Assembly: GCA_030156435.1 (NCBI GenBank)
Contig: JASGMM010000007.1
Coordinates: 1 to 45,992, forward strand
Reading direction: 5' to 3'
Source: Clostridiales bacterium
Lineage (GTDB): Bacteria > Bacillota > Clostridia > Mahellales > Mahellaceae
Length of the DNA stretch: 45,992 nucleotides
Shown here: positions 43,129 to 45,992 of the stretch, in pieces
Layout: every line of letters begins with the position of its first letter
How positions within the stretch are numbered: the stretch's first letter is position 1
Program-made: the position numbers and the translations under genes
The notes under the pieces: model-generated
What the model was told of the DNA's origin: nothing
The model's database searches: none
The model's input: only the letters and a program-made list of their open reading frames with translations

Positions 43129-45992
43129 GTTTCATTCTAAGACCCGAGATAATGGGGATTGAAAGGATCGCATGAAGCTCATCTATTATGACACAATGAG
43201 AAGTTTCATTCTAAGACCCGAGATAATGGGGATTGAAAGGAAAAATTGCAGAACGAAAGAGCCGGTATATTGGCTGTTTCATTCTAAGACCCGAGATAAT
43301 GGGGATTGAAAGCATCGGCCATCTTCATTCCTCCTAAAAAAAAATAATTGTTTCATTCTAAGACCCGAGATAATGGGGATTGAAAGCTTCGTATATGCTG
43401 CGCACTGTCTTTTTTGCTTTAGCCGTTTCATTCTAAGACCCGAGATAATGGGGATTGAAAGCCGGATATCAATCCCCGGCCATCGCCTTACAGTGCCGGG
43501 TTTCATTCTAAGACCCGAGATAATGGGGATTGAAAGCCTGCTTTTGACGCATGAGGCTTAACAGGTATAAACAGTTTCATTCTAAGACCCGAGATAATGG
43601 GGATTGAAAGCGCTCTATTAACGCCGCCGTTAGCGCGCGCTGGGTTATGTTTCATTCTAAGACCCGAGATAATGGGGATTGAAAGAGGACCACACGCCGC
43701 CATGGCCCGCTCTGCGCTTGCTGTTTCATTCTAAGACCCGAGATAATGGGGATTGAAAGATTTATGCTGTGCCACATTACAAGCAGATTTGTATAGTTTC
43801 ATTCTAAGACCCGAGATAATGGGGATTGAAAGTAATACTTCACCAGTCGGCTCAATCAGTATAGCTTCAGTTTCATTCTAAGACCCGAGATAATGGGGAT
43901 TGAAAGGTGGACATCCATTCGTGAAAAGCTTCAATATTTGCGGTTTCATTCTAAGACCCGAGATAATGGGGATTGAAAGTCAAACCGTCTGTATCAACCA
44001 ATATTTCGGCCTCGCCGTTTCATTCTAAGACCCGAGATAATGGGGATTGAAAGTTTCATTCCACGTAAAATCCTGTATAGACATAGTCAGTTTCATTCTA
44101 AGACCCGAGATAATGGGGATTGAAAGTAATGCTTTTAACAGCGTTGGCACGGTTATACCTGCCGTTTCATTCTAAGACCCGAGATAATGGGGATTGAAAG
44201 ATCAGTCCATGTGGTATATGCTGACGCTATACCTTTAGTTTCATTCTAAGACCCGAGATAATGGGGATTGAAAGGTGCGCTATACTCAAGAAACCATCAC
44301 GCCCAGTAAATGTTTCATTCTAAGACCCGAGATAATGGGGATTGAAAGTCACCTTATACCGTAATAAAGCTATCACAACCGTAGGTTTCATTCTAAGACC
44401 CGAGATAATGGGGATTGAAAGACGAGTGCACCAGACTGGCTAGGAGTAACTGGAGGAAGTTTCATTCTAAGACCCGAGATAATGGGGATTGAAAGATCAC
44501 GCTGGGCTGTGTGAATATGGCACCTGTTTTGTAGTTTCATTCTAAGACCCGAGATAATGGGGATTGAAAGTATTATCGTCCTCTTACAGCCGCTTCTATA
44601 TCACGTAGTTTCATTCTAAGACCCGAGATAATGGGGATTGAAAGCTGACATGGGGATAAAAGTAATGGATATAAGGCATACAGTGTTTCATTCTAAGACC
44701 CGAGATAATGGGGATTGAAAGTGATATAAAAAGAGCTCTACAAGCTAAAAGGCAAAAGTTTCATTCTAAGACCCGAGATAATGGGGATTGAAAGACGTTG
44801 TAACACCATTTTTGACGAACAATACCGGCGCCGGTTTCATTCTAAGACCCGAGATAATGGGGATTGAAAGTATACATGTTATCGACGCATTTTAGCGTTA
44901 TTGTGTGTTTCATTCTAAGACCCGAGATAATGGGGATTGAAAGTGCTACAAAGGACAGAAAAAGGCAAGGAGATAAGACTGTTTCATTCTAAGACCCGAG
45001 ATAATGGGGATTGAAAGTAATGCCAGTTCGGCTATCTTACCCTTTTGCCGCAAGGATGAAGAAGGGTTTCATTCTAAGACCCGAGATAATGGGGATTGAA
45101 AGCATCGGTAAACAGTCGGTTGCCTTCTTCATCTATCACGTTTCATTCTAAGACCCGAGATAATGGGGATTGAAAGCGATATTCTCGATCGCTTTCGGTA
45201 GCCAGTACAGCCGGGTTTCATTCTAAGACCCGAGATAATGGGGATTGAAAGGTACTTGGCTACGGCCTTGCGCAAAAACTCGACCAATGGTTTCATTCTA
45301 AGACCCGAGATAATGGGGATTGAAAGCAACATTTATTGGTACCCCAGCCATTTTTAAGCCTCCCGTTTCATTCTAAGACCCGAGATAATGGGGATTGAAA
45401 GATCGCTAAAGAACGCGGCCAGTACATCCTGTTCGGCGGTTTCATTCTAAGACCCGAGATAATGGGGATTGAAAGAGCCCCGAATTTGTCGCCTATTTTT
45501 GGATATCCGCTCGTTTCATTCTAAGACCCGAGATAATGGGGATTGAAAGATATTCACCGTTTGCCGCATTATCAAGAAACGCTTTGTTTCATTCTAAGAC
45601 CCGAGATAATGGGGATTGAAAGTATTCTTCCTCTTCCTCAATCTTCACCTTAAAAGGTTTCATTCTAAGACCCGAGATAATGGGGATTGAAAGAAATTTT
45701 TGGACTAGTGAGGACGTTGGAAAGCTTAATGTTTCATTCTAAGACCCGAGATAATGGGGATTGAAAGTGTTCACATCAGCCCAAAACCTTTGAAATCCAA
45801 CCTTTGTTTCATTCTAAGACCCGAGATAATGGGGATTGAAAGCATGACCATCAAGCAATAAGTCATTATTGTATTCAAAGTTTCATTCTAAGACCCGAGA
45901 TAATGGGGATTGAAAGCCGATATGCGCAGCTACCTGTGCCCACGATAAGCCGTTGTTTCATTCTAAGACCCGAGATAATGGGGATTGAAAGC
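43129..45992 (+). CRISPR. CRISPR array, 39 repeats, continues past the window
   Basis: A 37-base repeat (begins GTTTCATTC, middle GACCCGAGATAATGG, ends GGGGATTGAAAG) occurs 39 times, from 43129-43165 to 45955-45991, all copies identical as far as I could follow. There are 38 complete spacers, mostly 36-38 bases; the exceptions are 34 (45623-45656), 39 (44795-44833), 40 (44645-44684) and 48 (45018-45065). I saw no duplicate spacers. The repeat has only a weak possible stem (CCC / GGG), like the little-structured repeats of archaeal-type systems. The array is still in progress at the right edge, so its end is not known. Confidence 0.99.

Noticed and set aside
43279-45332. Open frames on both strands inside the array (for example 43279-43506 minus, 43373-43561 plus, 45129-45332 minus) with a repeating LSIPIISGLRMK-like phrase
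   Set aside because: The repeating phrase is just the translated CRISPR repeat; spacers supply random residues. Not genes.
43129-45992. Type II or V array with a tracrRNA nearby
   Set aside because: No Cas9 or Cas12 gene, a Cas6 gene is present, and no anti-repeat was seen outside the degenerate, same-orientation copies.

Overview
The window reads like the chromosome of a Clostridia-class Firmicute, probably a thermophilic anaerobe. This is an inference. It rests on the gene order trmN6-like / rsmI / abrB (the yabB-yabC-abrB neighbourhood of Bacillus), an atp operon with atpI, AGGAGG ribosome sites, TTGACA/TATAAT-type promoters, a ferredoxin-thioredoxin-reductase/rubredoxin fusion, and archaeal-flavoured defence genes (NurA-HerA, Csa1, type I-D-like Cas proteins). 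Isoleucine is written very often as ATA in the core genes. I cannot name the species.

Layout. 1-6.4 kb (minus strand): F1Fo ATP synthase operon atpI-B-E-F-H-A-G-D-C, with atpC cut by the window edge. 6.5-10.8 kb: a patatin-like lipase, an ABC exporter and a divergent M1-family lipoprotein peptidase. 10.9-11.7 kb: a glutaredoxin-like protein and an FTR-catalytic/rubredoxin fusion. 11.7-18 kb: sugar genes (Gfo/Idh dehydrogenase, TIM-barrel isomerase, galactonate dehydratase) with PAP2 phosphatase, FemAB-type transferase and an alanine-racemase-like protein among them. 18-22.7 kb: a GldA/F/G-DUF4340 ABC system. 22.7-24.6 kb: tRNA and rRNA methyltransferases and AbrB. 24.9-27.8 kb: nurA-herA. 27.9-45.99 kb: a large CRISPR-Cas locus whose array runs off the right edge.

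The CRISPR locus is the exciting part. The effector genes are cas6, a Cas10d/Csc3-like large subunit with a zinc-binding region but no HD domain, a 224-residue helical protein overlapping its end, a Csc2-like Cas7 and a Csc1-like Cas5. Next come degenerate repeats, then cas1, cas2, cas4, csa1, cas3' (helicase) and a separate cas3'' (HD nuclease). The effector looks like type I-D, but the HD nuclease is a separate gene and there is a second Cas4 (Csa1), as in type I-A. Directly downstream in the same operon lies what I read as a decayed type III-A system: a short csm1-like remnant fused by deletion to a frameshifted csm4, followed by an intact CARF-HEPN ribonuclease gene of the csm6 family. No protein in the window has a GGDD cyclase motif to make the activator of that ribonuclease.

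The array has 39 identical 37-nt repeats and 38 complete spacers inside the window. It is read left to right from a leader that carries a perfect 17-bp inverted repeat. Two shared regulatory-looking structures stand out: a duplicated promoter block upstream of cas6 and of the large-subunit gene, and a degenerate mini-array between cas5 and cas1 that could be a CRISPR-derived regulatory RNA or the cas1 promoter. No rRNA, tRNA or insertion sequence was recognised. All family assignments come from reading motifs, not from database searches.
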